Positions 17,207 to 26,877 of a DNA stretch of 64,000 nucleotides are shown in pieces. The DNA comes from Thermoplasmata archaeon (lineage in GTDB: Archaea > Thermoplasmatota > Thermoplasmata > Thermoplasmatales > Thermoplasmataceae). The stretch spans positions 1 to 64,000 of the forward strand of contig JAKATN010000001.1 of assembly GCA_021818715.1 (NCBI GenBank), given 5' to 3'. The translations under genes were made by a program, and so were the position numbers. Each line of letters begins with the position of its first letter. The first letter of the stretch is position 1. Below the pieces are notes generated by a model, which was not told the DNA's origin, did not search any database, and worked only from the letters and a program-made list of their open reading frames with translations.

Positions 17207-17821
17207 TTACTTGAATACCTGGTAGCACTTCAGGGCTTTTGCGTACCTGTTATGCACGTCACTCCAGCTCACGTTCTTCATGAAGGCGTCAAGGTATCCA
17301 GCCCTCTTTGGCCCGAAGTCAACGTAGTAGGCATGCTCATATACATCAAGGGCAAGGATCACAATCGCATTCCATATCCCGTTTGTGTTATGCACATCAG
17401 CACCGATATTCCTCAGCTTTCCGGTATTCAAGTCGAAAACAAGCAGGGACCATCCCCTGAAAGCCGTGCCGGTAGCCTTGAAATCCTCCACCCACTTCTC
17501 GTAACTTCCAAAATCCTTTTCGATTGCCTTCTTCAGGTCTTCGGGCACAGAACTTTTCTGGTTCTTGAGGTTCTCGAAATACAGCTCGTGAAGAAGAGAG
17601 CCGTCATAGTTGAAAGTTTCTTCAAGCTTCAGCTCCCTGAACTCGCTGTAGTTCTGATTGGCCTTGGATCTGTCAGCAGACTGCAGCTTTTCCCATATCT
17701 CGTTAAGCTTGTTCACGTATCCCTTGTAATGAGTCTCAAAATGGTAATCGATCTGCTGTGAGGAGATCCCTTCGAGCCCGCTGGGTTTCAGTTTGTCCTT
17801 GTGTTCCCACTTTTCAGCCAT
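17207..17821 (-). CDS. sod: Fe/Mn superoxide dismutase
   Basis: The enzyme dismutates superoxide to hydrogen peroxide and oxygen. The four metal ligands of the family can be placed: His27 (DYHFETHYKGYV), His78 (LLHELYFENL), Asp159 and His163 (LDVYEHAYYVDF). The usual Trp of the DxWEHAYY motif is Tyr161 here, a conservative change seen in some members. Whether iron or manganese is used cannot be read from sequence. AGGTGAACAA precedes the ATG as ribosome site and an A+T-rich box lies about 25 bases further upstream. It heads the operon SOD-Ogg2-Nnr-Nob1. Confidence 0.95.
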   Translation of the reverse strand: MAEKWEHKDKLKPSGLEGISSQQIDYHFETHYKGYVNKLNEIWEKLQSADRSKANQNYSEFRELKLEETFNYDGSLLHELYFENLKNQKSSVPEDLKKAIEKDFGSYEKWVEDFKATGTAFRGWSLLVFDLNTGKLRNIGADVHNTNGIWNAIVILALDVYEHAYYVDFGPKRAGYLDAFMKNVSWSDVHNRYAKALKCYQVFK

Positions 17822-17874
17822 TTGTTCACCTTGGTTCGAATTGACACCGGGTTTAAAAATCTATTTGAAAATAA

Positions 17875-18105
17875 TCATTTAACTTCGGAGCGCACTGGGA
17901 AATGCTGCTCTTCCCAGAAACTATCCAGGACCCGGATCCGATCAGTCCTTATACCCCTGGAAGAACCCTTCATTGTTCCAAGCCAGTCCTCCAGGCTTTC
18001 GTCATCTGCTGTTCTTGACCTGAAAATCTGGTACTGGCAGTCCGGGCAGGTGAACCCTGTGAAAACAAGGGTACCGCATACGATGCAATGTTTCTTGACC
18101 GCCAT
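17875..18105 (-). CDS. 76-residue zinc-ribbon protein of unknown function
   Basis: The sequence MAVKKHCIVCGTLVFTGFTC has cysteine pairs CIVC and CPDC that should bind one zinc, followed by a charged tail. ATG 18105 is preferred to the GTG at 18120 because TTATTTA at about 18125-18131 places transcription near 18104, giving a leaderless start. The gene lies between the GPN GTPase and SOD on the same strand. Proteins of this kind often belong to ribosome or RNA-polymerase accessory factors, but no family is recognised here. Confidence 0.7.
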   Translation of the reverse strand: MAVKKHCIVCGTLVFTGFTCPDCQYQIFRSRTADDESLEDWLGTMKGSSRGIRTDRIRVLDSFWEEQHFPVRSEVK

Positions 18106-18299
18106 CGTAACACCATACACAGAGTAAATAAGCCTTTTTCAATAACTAAAAATGAGTAGCATGGGGTTTATTAACAATTCTAAAGGGCTTAAGAACCCAT
18201 AAGAAAGAAAAGTGCGTTTCAATTTATTTCAGGCTACAATATAGATATGATCCCAGCCGAACGTTCATGGGAATTATAGTGGAAGCATGAAGGCAAATG

Positions 18300-19079
18300 T
18301 CATTCGTCCCTGTACATTGTGTCCGTATCTTCCCCGCCAGAGAACATGAGAGACATCTGCGAATAAATATCCTCGAAGCCTTCGGCATTCACGGAAGATG
18401 TGGGAAATATCCTGGTCATCAATCCGGATTCCCTGAACGATTTCACCATCTCGAGATAGAAGTCCTTCACCATTTTCTGCTTCTCCTCGGCGAATGCATC
18501 ATAGAGGATCTCCGGGTCGTTTTCCCAGCTCATTATCCTATCCATCTGATCAGGGGATATGAGATCGGACTTGTTCAGCACAAAAAGCATTGGCCGGAAA
18601 AACCTGAAGAATACGGAACCGAATAGCATTTTCTGGGAGATGAAGCCGGAAGGTGTGGAACCTACGACCGCATCTGCAAGGAAGCAGATCATCCCCTTGT
18701 CACCTGCGAGAGAATCTACCAGCATGGGGCTACCCTGCCTGAAGCTGAACAGCTCCACCTGCCCTGGGGTGTCGAATATCACGTAGTGATCGGAAAGTTC
18801 CTCCAGCTGGGAGATTATTGATTCAGTATGGTCCAGTATGAGGTCTGCTGCAACTACCTGCGCACCGTTAGGCCCAAGGCCATATTCCTTCATCACGGCG
18901 TCAAGGGAGATCACATCCCTGATGTCTATGTCAGGGGTGTAAGGTGAATATTCAACTCCCGGGTCCAGGTTCACGATTGCAGACTCGTATTGCTGGCTCT
19001 GGAGCCAGTTATTGAGGGTATTGCAGAATGTAGATTTTCCGGTGCCGGCCGGGCCGGTCACAAAGAGTCCTCCCCGCAT
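18300..19079 (-). CDS. GPN-loop GTPase
   Basis: This 259-residue GTPase belongs to the XAB1/Gpn1-3 family, which in eukaryotes helps assemble RNA polymerase II; the archaeal role is not well defined. Walker A is GPAGTGKST at residues 9-17 and the family-defining Gly-Pro-Asn loop is at 69-71 (GPNGAQ). Further nucleotide motifs are FDTPGQVELF (G3) and FVLNKSDL (G4). The protein probably forms the usual homodimer. Its ATG lies one base after the stop of the PolD gene, so it is cotranscribed with the replication gene upstream. Confidence 0.95.
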   Translation of the reverse strand: MRGGLFVTGPAGTGKSTFCNTLNNWLQSQQYESAIVNLDPGVEYSPYTPDIDIRDVISLDAVMKEYGLGPNGAQVVAADLILDHTESIISQLEELSDHYVIFDTPGQVELFSFRQGSPMLVDSLAGDKGMICFLADAVVGSTPSGFISQKMLFGSVFFRFFRPMLFVLNKSDLISPDQMDRIMSWENDPEILYDAFAEEKQKMVKDFYLEMVKSFRESGLMTRIFPTSSVNAEGFEDIYSQMSLMFSGGEDTDTMYRDE

Positions 19080-19080
19080 T

Positions 19081-22000
19081 TCAGACCTCCAGTGTTCTCA
19101 ATTCAGGTTCGGTCTCATCTGTCCCGAAAGTGTCGTCAATTGTCCTCTTGATGTTGTATATCCTTGCCTTGAGGTAGTCAGGTACCCGGTACTGTTCAGC
19201 TATCTTTATGGTCTCGTCAAGGTATTTCACTATCCCGCCCTTGTGGACGGTGAGATTGATTTTATCGGAACCGCACTTGATGCATTTTCCAGAAAGCGTT
19301 ATCCTCCTGTATTTCTTGTTGCACTTTGTGCACCTGAACGTCTGTGAAAAAAACCCGCGGAAATTGCCGTAAATGTCCGGCAGGAAATGTGAATTCAGCA
19401 CCCTGGCAGCCACATCATCCCTGTCCACTGCCCGGATGATCCCTGCAAGGTTCAGCTGTCGCTCTATTTTTTCCTCCATGGTACCGATGGTCTTGTAGGA
19501 AGACACCATCACTCCAGAATTCAGATCTCTTGTAAGGTTAGTGAACCCGAGCCCTGCATAACTTCCGGTTTCCTCTATCATCCGCTTTAGGGGCTTCATC
19601 ATCTTTTCAATCTCGGAAGGGCTGGATCCCCTTTCTGCTGCCTGGTAAAACTCGAGCGGATATTCCCATAGTGTGTCTACGTTGAGCACTTCCTTGTCCA
19701 CTTCTTCCGGGCTGAGGAATTCTGTGAGCACAAGAGGTGCGTCCATCTGTCCCCCCGTGGTGGCCGGCAGAAATTCCTTGGAGAAATTCACGAGCCCATC
19801 CAGCATCAGCATCAGGCTGTCTTCGTCCCCGTCACAATTTCTCCTTTTTGCAGCATGGAAAAGCGGATGCGCATAAGCGCCGGAAGCCCTGGTGAATCCT
19901 ATAATCCTGCCTGCTATGCCTCCGGACGTATGGGGCGCAAGGCCGATTATCGACTTCCCGATAAGGTCCTCCCTTGTTTTGCACGAATAAAAGGGCGAAA
20001 GCTTGTAGTATCTGCTGAGGAGATCATCCATCAGGTTCGATACCTTAAGAAGGTAATCTCCTGCGTCATATGGAATTATGACGTCCTGCGGGTATATCTC
20101 ATTCAGTTTTCCCGGAACATAGCCAAGTTCAAATGCCAATTCATCGGACATGCCTATTTCGGAAGGCACGAAGTGCGTAAGAGGCAGATCGGATACGTCG
20201 TATCTGCATGTGCCGTCCTTATTGACGGAAACATCGTTCTTTGCCCTGAGGATACCCTTCTCAAGAGGTTCGCAAGCTTTTCTGCTCGACATGAGCTTCT
20301 TGACGCCTTTCAGGAGCTTCACTTCTTCCAGCGTGATGCCGATCCTGTCTTCAGCCGCTTTTATAATCTCGGAAATGTTCACATTGACCGTATTTTTTCT
20401 TTCTGATTTAGCGGTCCTGCCACCGCATTTTTCGCACAGAGGGGTTATGGTTATGTTTCCGCAGTTGACGCAGGCTCTGGGCAATGCCTCTGAAATATAG
20501 TCCCCGTTTGAGGACAGATTTGCTTCGCCAATTGACCGCCTGGAAGTGCCGAAATCCTCCACGGGAAAGAGGACATGAACAAGGGGCTTCATTTTCCTGG
20601 CTCCAGCCTTTTCCGGCCTTCCCATCCTTGCACCTATCCGCGTCGGAGACTTAGGGACAATCTTCAGGCCCGACAGATGTTCAAGCGTTTCAATCATATT
20701 GCCTGAATCCACTGGTTCCCCCAGTGAGACCGGGGAAGATCCCTCAAATGTTATGCCAAGGGTAGTGGCCATGGGATAATACTCCTTAATGGCTATATAT
20801 CCAGCCTCCAGCGAAAATGGGATTCCAAGCGATTTCAGTATCCGAACGATCTCGCCGTCGGCGGGAAAACGCATCTCATCCCCTTCCAGGGAGCCGGTGA
20901 GCACTGATTTCCTCAGGTTCCGCAGTCCATTGAAATCAAGATCATGCCAGAAGTAATCGAACTGAGGGTGGAGCGGCAAACCGTATTTTTTCGAGATCAT
21001 GACGGCCTCGAATTGGTCCGGATCCGTTTCGGCATATTTCGAGCTGTCAAATTTTTCCTTGCATAGCTTCAGCCACCACTCCCTGCAGAAGGACGGCTTC
21101 TCCAGCTTATGATTGTTTTCCAGGAACTCTCCATACCCGATGAGGATCTCACCTATGTCGGTGATTTCCGTCACCTGATTCTTGACAGCCCTGGCGGTTT
21201 CAGCATCATTGACCCTGATATGCCTGCCGTCAGAAAGCATGACCATGGGGCCGTCAATTGTCTCGCAGGGCGTTACAGCAGCTGCTTTGCCTGGAAGTTC
21301 GATCTTGATCTGTGAACCCACCGCAATAAACCCGTCAAGCAGCTCCATTGTTGCAGGATTTATACCGGCCGCAGCAAGCCCAGTAAGCCGGCTTCTTCCA
21401 TACCTGAGCCGGAAACCTCCCGGCCTGCCCGGATGGCTGAAGACCGGCCTTCCCGCAATTATATCCTTCAGGAACTTGTCGTCCTTCTTCTCGGTGCCAA
21501 CGGATTTGCTCGAACCGGATATTCTTTCAAGGAAAGACCACTCGTTAAGGTTTAACTTCGAAGTGTACTTCAGCACTTTCTTTGATTTCTGTATCAATCC
21601 CTCGCATAGCACAAGGCACATGCCCCCCCTGATTCTGTTGGTGGATATCCTTTCCATATCCCTGTGGCCTGAAATTTCCTCGTCCTCGCTTCCCTCGCCA
21701 TCTATCATCACTGGCGCGTTTGAGACAACAAGCCTGATCTCCTCATCTGACGGGAGATACTGCAAATGTTTCAGCCTGTTATAACTCTGGATCTCTTCCA
21801 TGTTCCTTTCAATCTCATCTTCAGTCGCATTGTATTCGCCGATTCCAAGGTCCCGCCTGACTATGTCGGCTATCAGAACGCTCAATGCCTGAGCAGTTCC
21901 TCCCGCACTCCTGATAGGCCCCGAATAAACAACAGCGACGTATTCCCTGCCAGGGTCGCCTCGGATATCCACGGATCTGATCCCTTCGAGAGGGGCAACA

Positions 22001-22365
22001 AGTATGCCTTCGGTGAGTATAGCGAGCCCTACCCTGACCGCGATATCCAGGGCCTTACGCCTGTCCTTCCACGGATTGAGTTTTGCGACTTCCTTTGAAG
22101 CCCCTATTGCGACCTCCTCCCTGCTCAGGTCTGCTGGCATCTTCCTCATAATTTCCGCCAGCCCGTCAACTTCCAGAAGAGCCTCGATACGCGCTGCCAT
22201 ATCAGAGGCAAGAGGGACTTCCACCCTGTCCGTTACGTCCTTCCCAAGTTTTCTTGCATCAGACGCTACGGAATATACCCGCCTGATGTCGGAAGAGAGT
22301 TTCTTCCTGTAATCGACCAGTTTCCCGGCGGTCAGCTTCTCAATTTCCATTTTTTCAGGATTCAC
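19081..22365 (-). CDS. polC: D-family DNA polymerase, large catalytic subunit DP2
   Basis: DP2 is the polymerising subunit of the two-subunit euryarchaeal replicase PolD. The 1,094-residue sequence aligns in order with the family: IRSVDIRGDPGREYVAVVYS near the N terminus, a CxxC/CxxC zinc site (CVNCGNITITPLCEKCGG), the catalytic NCDGDEDSLMLMLD segment with its conserved aspartates, and a C-terminal zinc site (CTKC and CIKC). No intein interrupts it, unlike some euryarchaeal DP2 genes. The small subunit DP1 is not in the window. It overlaps the SCP2-like gene by four bases. Confidence 0.97.
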   Translation of the reverse strand: MNPEKMEIEKLTAGKLVDYRKKLSSDIRRVYSVASDARKLGKDVTDRVEVPLASDMAARIEALLEVDGLAEIMRKMPADLSREEVAIGASKEVAKLNPWKDRRKALDIAVRVGLAILTEGILVAPLEGIRSVDIRGDPGREYVAVVYSGPIRSAGGTAQALSVLIADIVRRDLGIGEYNATEDEIERNMEEIQSYNRLKHLQYLPSDEEIRLVVSNAPVMIDGEGSEDEEISGHRDMERISTNRIRGGMCLVLCEGLIQKSKKVLKYTSKLNLNEWSFLERISGSSKSVGTEKKDDKFLKDIIAGRPVFSHPGRPGGFRLRYGRSRLTGLAAAGINPATMELLDGFIAVGSQIKIELPGKAAAVTPCETIDGPMVMLSDGRHIRVNDAETARAVKNQVTEITDIGEILIGYGEFLENNHKLEKPSFCREWWLKLCKEKFDSSKYAETDPDQFEAVMISKKYGLPLHPQFDYFWHDLDFNGLRNLRKSVLTGSLEGDEMRFPADGEIVRILKSLGIPFSLEAGYIAIKEYYPMATTLGITFEGSSPVSLGEPVDSGNMIETLEHLSGLKIVPKSPTRIGARMGRPEKAGARKMKPLVHVLFPVEDFGTSRRSIGEANLSSNGDYISEALPRACVNCGNITITPLCEKCGGRTAKSERKNTVNVNISEIIKAAEDRIGITLEEVKLLKGVKKLMSSRKACEPLEKGILRAKNDVSVNKDGTCRYDVSDLPLTHFVPSEIGMSDELAFELGYVPGKLNEIYPQDVIIPYDAGDYLLKVSNLMDDLLSRYYKLSPFYSCKTREDLIGKSIIGLAPHTSGGIAGRIIGFTRASGAYAHPLFHAAKRRNCDGDEDSLMLMLDGLVNFSKEFLPATTGGQMDAPLVLTEFLSPEEVDKEVLNVDTLWEYPLEFYQAAERGSSPSEIEKMMKPLKRMIEETGSYAGLGFTNLTRDLNSGVMVSSYKTIGTMEEKIERQLNLAGIIRAVDRDDVAARVLNSHFLPDIYGNFRGFFSQTFRCTKCNKKYRRITLSGKCIKCGSDKINLTVHKGGIVKYLDETIKIAEQYRVPDYLKARIYNIKRTIDDTFGTDETEPELRTLEV

Positions 22366-22691
22366 TTGAAAAGTTCGGTCAGGAAGAGTTTATCGAAAAG
22401 TGACGCCTTGATCTTAATTTTCTTCTCCATGTATGCGGCCATAGGATCGATCTGCCTGGCTATTATCTTGTTGAATGTATCCGAGTCTACGGAAATCTCG
22501 ATATCCGAAGCCTGATTCCCTGGAACGACATCCCCGACCTTCCCTTCGGCTATCTGGAAATTATAGGATTCCTTCCCGTCGAATATTACCAGGAAGCTTT
22601 TCCTCACGGTACTGAGCTTTTTGGCAAACTTCTCGTCGTTCTTGATTCTTTCATTTACCCTGTTTTTCAGTTCTTCCAAAACTTCCTTCAT
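22362..22691 (-). CDS. SCP2-like (sterol carrier) domain protein
   Basis: The 109-residue protein consists of one SCP2-type lipid-binding fold: an N-terminal helix, then strands [19 protein letters not shown] and [17 protein letters not shown], and the helical C terminus with [16 protein letters not shown]. Such proteins bind hydrophobic ligands. Its partner in archaea is unknown. It overlaps both neighbours by four bases, CTP synthase upstream and PolD downstream, so the three are translated as a coupled unit although their functions seem unrelated. Confidence 0.85.
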   Translation of the reverse strand: MKEVLEELKNRVNERIKNDEKFAKKLSTVRKSFLVIFDGKESYNFQIAEGKVGDVVPGNQASDIEISVDSDTFNKIIARQIDPMAAYMEKKIKIKASLFDKLFLTELFK

Positions 22692-24280
22692 TTGGACTCC
22701 CCAGCTTTTTCGGCCGCCTTTAAGACCAGATATTCGTGAACCCTTGATGGATTTAACGGTCTGGATTTGAATTCGCTATGGTACTGCGTGGCAATAAAGT
22801 TTTCCCTATCCGCGAGCTCAAGAATTTCCATCCTTATACCCTCCGTATCCTTGCCTGAAAAATGCAAACCGGCTCTTTCGAAATCATCAATGTATTTCGG
22901 GTTCACTTCGTACCTGTGCCTGTGCCTCTCCGTGATCCCGGCCTGGCCATATATTTCCCAGGCCCTGGTGTTTCTTTCAACCACGACCGGGAGTGATCCC
23001 AGCCTCATTGTCCCCCCCATGTCCTTTACCTGGTGCTGCTCCGGCAGGAGATCTATAACGGGATGACTGGTGCCAGGATCAAATTCCGTGCTGTTCGCAT
23101 CCTTGAATCCAAGCACATTCCTTGCAAATTCAATTACCGCTGTCTGGAAGCCCAGGCATATTCCGAGGAAGGGAATCCGGTTCTCCCTGGCATACCTTAT
23201 TGCTGCGATCTTGCCCTCGACCCCCCTATACCCAAATCCTCCAGGGATAAGAATTCCGTCTATATCCGCGAGATCGGACTGATCTATCTTCAGCTTGTCG
23301 GAGCTTATCCAGCGAATCCTTACCTCAATGCCATGTTTACCGGTCACATGGGTGAACGCTTCCTTGTGGCTGATGTATGCGTCGGTGAGCTCGATGTATT
23401 TCCCGACCAGGCCGATATTGACCGTCTTCCTTGGATGAACGATGTTTTCCCTGTAATCTTTCCACCTGTCCTCGAATGTCAACCCTGCGATGCCCAGCCT
23501 GCCAAATATGTAGTCCAGGACACCCTGCGATCTCATAATCTCCGGAAGCAGATAGGGATTTTTCACGTCACTCACGCCGATTATGCCGCTCTCAGGAACG
23601 TCTGTGAAGAGAGAGATTTTCCTTCTGGATTCCGCATTGAGGGTTCCTTTCAGGCGCGCAAAAAGCACGTCGGGCTGGATACCGATGCTTCTCAGCTGGC
23701 TCACACTGTGCTGGGTAGGCTTAGTTTTCTGCTCCATTGAATCCCCTATTTCTGGAATCAAGGTCACATGGGCGAAAATGAAATGGTCGCCGTCCCTGCG
23801 CATCTGTCTCAGTGCCTCCAGGAATGGCATCGACTCAATGTCTCCTACGGTGCCACCCACCTCAATTAGCACGACATCAGATTTTGATTTCCTTGAAACA
23901 TCCCTGAGCCTGTTCTTGATCTCATTGGTAATGTGGGGAATTATCTGGACCGTGCTTCCCAGATAGTCGCCCTTTCTTTCCTTTTCAATGACGCTCTTGT
24001 AAATTTTGCCCGTGGTTATGTTGTTGCTGCCTGTCAGGCTTATGCCCATAAATCTCTCATAATTGCCCAGGTCCAGATCGACCTCGCTTCCGTCATCCAG
24101 CACGAAAACCTCGCCATGCTGGTAAGGATTCATAGTTCCGGCGTCGTAATTGAGGTAGGGGTCTATCTTGACCGCGCTGACACGCAAACCTGAATTTACA
24201 AGAAGGTGTGACAGGCTCGAAGTTATGGTACCCTTTCCCAGACCGGATATTACCCCCCCGGTTATTGCAATGAACTGCAT
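22688..24280 (-). CDS. pyrG: CTP synthase
   Basis: The enzyme makes CTP from UTP, ATP and glutamine. The synthetase domain (residues 1 to about 265) begins [20 protein letters not shown] and contains [20 protein letters not shown]. The class I glutamine amidotransferase domain follows, with the nucleophile cysteine in FLGICLGFQ at about residue 376 and the His/Glu pair in [10 protein letters not shown] near the C terminus. All parts are present in 530 residues. It is the first gene of the PyrG-SCP2-PolD-GPN block, whose upstream gap at 24281-24453 should hold the promoter. Confidence 0.97.
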   Translation of the reverse strand: MQFIAITGGVISGLGKGTITSSLSHLLVNSGLRVSAVKIDPYLNYDAGTMNPYQHGEVFVLDDGSEVDLDLGNYERFMGISLTGSNNITTGKIYKSVIEKERKGDYLGSTVQIIPHITNEIKNRLRDVSRKSKSDVVLIEVGGTVGDIESMPFLEALRQMRRDGDHFIFAHVTLIPEIGDSMEQKTKPTQHSVSQLRSIGIQPDVLFARLKGTLNAESRRKISLFTDVPESGIIGVSDVKNPYLLPEIMRSQGVLDYIFGRLGIAGLTFEDRWKDYRENIVHPRKTVNIGLVGKYIELTDAYISHKEAFTHVTGKHGIEVRIRWISSDKLKIDQSDLADIDGILIPGGFGYRGVEGKIAAIRYARENRIPFLGICLGFQTAVIEFARNVLGFKDANSTEFDPGTSHPVIDLLPEQHQVKDMGGTMRLGSLPVVVERNTRAWEIYGQAGITERHRHRYEVNPKYIDDFERAGLHFSGKDTEGIRMEILELADRENFIATQYHSEFKSRPLNPSRVHEYLVLKAAEKAGESK

Positions 24281-24453
24281 CTTGGATAAGCCCGATTGAT
24301 TTAATTAACTTTCTTTGACTGCAGAAAAATGGATGCGGAACGTGATTTCCAGGCATTTGGCATATATGTGACGTGAGAAACTACACAGGGGAGGCAGGTT
24401 GCAGCATCGCCCGTTATTCGGGACAAATGACACCTTCCAGAATAAGCATGCGC

Positions 24454-25902
24454 TTATTTTCCTACTGCGCCTTCTGCAAGAATCACGGACTGCCCTTCAG
24501 CAGGAGTCCTTGCAAATACGACATTCCTCATCAGGAGGGTGAAAATGACAGACACACCCAGGAACACCATTCCAAAGAGGTAAACATAATTGAATGCAGT
24601 TGAAGTGGGTACCGAAAGAACCGTTCCTCCTATGGTAAGTGTGACTGAGTACATTGTCTCAATCACCCCGGCAATTGCGACGGCTATTGCCGTCCCTATG
24701 TTCCTGAAAACTACGTTCATGCCGGTTGATGCCCCCGTTCCCCCGGGAGGGGATGAAACTATCAGAATGTTGATCACGCCAACGAACATGAACGACATGC
24801 CTACCCCGAGTAAAACGATGTCCTCAAGAACATCCAGTTCCGTCCCTCTGTGAAGGTAAAGCATCAGGAAAGAACTGAAAAGTACGACCGTTGAGATCAG
24901 TATCGTGATCTTTGGCCCGTAGCGTCTGGTCACCACAGCCGACAGGGGTGCAAATCCCATGGACACCAGAGCCATGGGGAGCATCAGCCAGCCGGACAGT
25001 ACGACGGACATCCCAAAACCATATGGAACCGGATCCTGCAGCAGCTGGGGGATGGTATAGAACAGGAAGAACATACCGGAAAGAGCGAAAAGTCCAGTAA
25101 AATTCGAGAGAAACACGTTCCTGACAGCGAGCAGCTTCATGCTTATGAAAGGTTGATCAAATTTCATCTCCACCATGATAAAGAGCAGTATCAGGGCAAC
25201 AGAAAGCAGAAAAATGGTGACAACTGCAAAAGAGGTCCAACCCAGATATTCGCCCTCCGAAAGCCCGAGTATCAGCAGCAGAACTCCTGAGGAAAGCAGC
25301 AGGACCCCCGCGTAATCGATTCTCTCTGACATCCTCACGGATGAATCCCTGAGGAAAATCAGCGAAAGCACTGTCAGGGCGATTGCAACCGGTATGGCTG
25401 AATGGTACGACCACTGCCAGCCATAATTCTGAGTTATCCAGGAGCCAAGCACAAGCCCTAGGGCTGCACCCCCCATGAAAGTCGAGCTCACAATTCCCTG
25501 TGCAAGAGGCAGTTCCTCCTTTGGAATCTGGTCATTGAGCAATGCGAACGCAACAGGGAACATTCCCATGCCAAGTCCCTGGACCGCCCTCACTGCGATA
25601 AATTCTGCCAGATTCTGTGCAAATCCGCCGAATGAAACTGAAACAGTGTAGACGAAAGCAATGATTACGAAAATGCGCTTCTTTCCATAGATGTCGGCAA
25701 GCCTGCCGAATATGGCGGCGGCAATTGTCCCTGAAATAACGTAAGCAGTGATTACCCAGGAAAGGTAATCATAATTTGTGCTGAAATCCACCTTAAGTAT
25801 CGGAATTGCAGGAATAACCATTGTCTCAACGTACATTATCAGGATGCCCATGAACGCCATGATAGCGATGGTCAGTTCCGCGTGCCTTGAGTATGAATAC
25901 AT
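24454..25902 (-). CDS. MFS transporter, 14-helix DHA2-like type
   Basis: The 482-residue membrane protein has about 14 hydrophobic segments. The MFS signature between helices 2 and 3 is GRLADIYGKKRIFVII, and RAVQGLGMGMFPVAFALL follows as in DHA2 exporters. The ATG at 25902 is preferred because a TATA-like box at about 25929-25936 gives leaderless spacing; the open frame continues to 25959. It is unlike the exporter at 10248 in detail. Substrate unknown. A drug, acid or metabolite exporter is the likely class. Confidence 0.87.
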   Translation of the reverse strand: MYSYSRHAELTIAIMAFMGILIMYVETMVIPAIPILKVDFSTNYDYLSWVITAYVISGTIAAAIFGRLADIYGKKRIFVIIAFVYTVSVSFGGFAQNLAEFIAVRAVQGLGMGMFPVAFALLNDQIPKEELPLAQGIVSSTFMGGAALGLVLGSWITQNYGWQWSYHSAIPVAIALTVLSLIFLRDSSVRMSERIDYAGVLLLSSGVLLLILGLSEGEYLGWTSFAVVTIFLLSVALILLFIMVEMKFDQPFISMKLLAVRNVFLSNFTGLFALSGMFFLFYTIPQLLQDPVPYGFGMSVVLSGWLMLPMALVSMGFAPLSAVVTRRYGPKITILISTVVLFSSFLMLYLHRGTELDVLEDIVLLGVGMSFMFVGVINILIVSSPPGGTGASTGMNVVFRNIGTAIAVAIAGVIETMYSVTLTIGGTVLSVPTSTAFNYVYLFGMVFLGVSVIFTLLMRNVVFARTPAEGQSVILAEGAVGK

Positions 25903-25984
25903 GGTCTGAAAAAGCGAGGGTCCCTCGGTATAATAACCTATTGTGTAATATCTATTCAATAATAGCGGTTAAAAAGTTGCAGGT

Positions 25985-26857
25985 TCAGTCAATTTCTGAT
26001 AATATGACAGGAGTCAGGTCCCCCTTGCGGTAGCGGTAGTATGAGGATAGAGCCATGGAGAGTACCATCAATGAGCCGCCCGCGACAGTGAACACTGACA
26101 GGATCTCGCTGCCTATTAGCACCGAAGAAATAGCTGCAAATACGGGTTCAGCCACGAATATTATTCCGGCAAATCCAGGGTCAATGAACCTCAGGGCCAT
26201 GTTCTGGGCGTACATGGCAAAACTTCCGGCCAGAATAGCAGTGAAGACCAGCGTGAAGACAAGGTAGTAGTTGAACACAAGGAACTCGCCTGGATATAAC
26301 GGAATTGCAGCAAAGGAAAATATTGAAACAAACAGGAGCGTATAGAACGTGAATGGCCAGATATCAGTTCGAGGGGAATGTCTGGAAACATATGCAATCT
26401 GGAGCGCAAAGGCTACTGCGCAGATCACCGTCAGCAGATTCCCTATTTGAACGTTCAGCTCATTGAGTGCAAAGGCGGACATCACTATCAATCCCGACAG
26501 AGACAGAAAGGAAAACGCAACATCGTAACCGCTGATCCTCATCCTCAGGTAAACTACGGAAAAGACCGGAATAAGAACAACATAGAGGCCAGTTATTATG
26601 CCTGAATCTGCAGCAGAAGTGTAAACCAGCCCTACGGTCTGGAAAAAGTATCCCATGAAAAGCAGGAGTCCTGAAGAGAAACCGGCAACAATATTGTCGC
26701 GTTTGTACAACCCCCCATGCTTTAATACAAGCGGCAGCAGGAATGCGGCAGAGACCATGAATCGTATGGCCAGGAAAACAACCGGTGTAGTGAAATTCAT
26801 CGACTCCTTGATGAGGGGGAAGGTAACCCCCCAGAACACGGTGACAAGGAGGAGCAT
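25985..26857 (-). CDS. EamA/DMT-family transporter
   Basis: The 290-residue protein has ten hydrophobic segments arranged as two five-helix EamA repeats, the second carrying the family-like LRFIDPGFAGIIFVAEPVFA. The first repeat begins LVTVFWGVTFPLIKES. Such proteins export or exchange metabolites such as amino acids or nucleosides. It lies 20 bases downstream of the geranylgeranyl reductase gene and is probably cotranscribed with it. Substrate cannot be assigned. Confidence 0.88.
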   Translation of the reverse strand: MLLLVTVFWGVTFPLIKESMNFTTPVVFLAIRFMVSAAFLLPLVLKHGGLYKRDNIVAGFSSGLLLFMGYFFQTVGLVYTSAADSGIITGLYVVLIPVFSVVYLRMRISGYDVAFSFLSLSGLIVMSAFALNELNVQIGNLLTVICAVAFALQIAYVSRHSPRTDIWPFTFYTLLFVSIFSFAAIPLYPGEFLVFNYYLVFTLVFTAILAGSFAMYAQNMALRFIDPGFAGIIFVAEPVFAAISSVLIGSEILSVFTVAGGSLMVLSMALSSYYRYRKGDLTPVILSEID

Positions 26858-26877
26858 CAGTACATATGGTACTTTGT

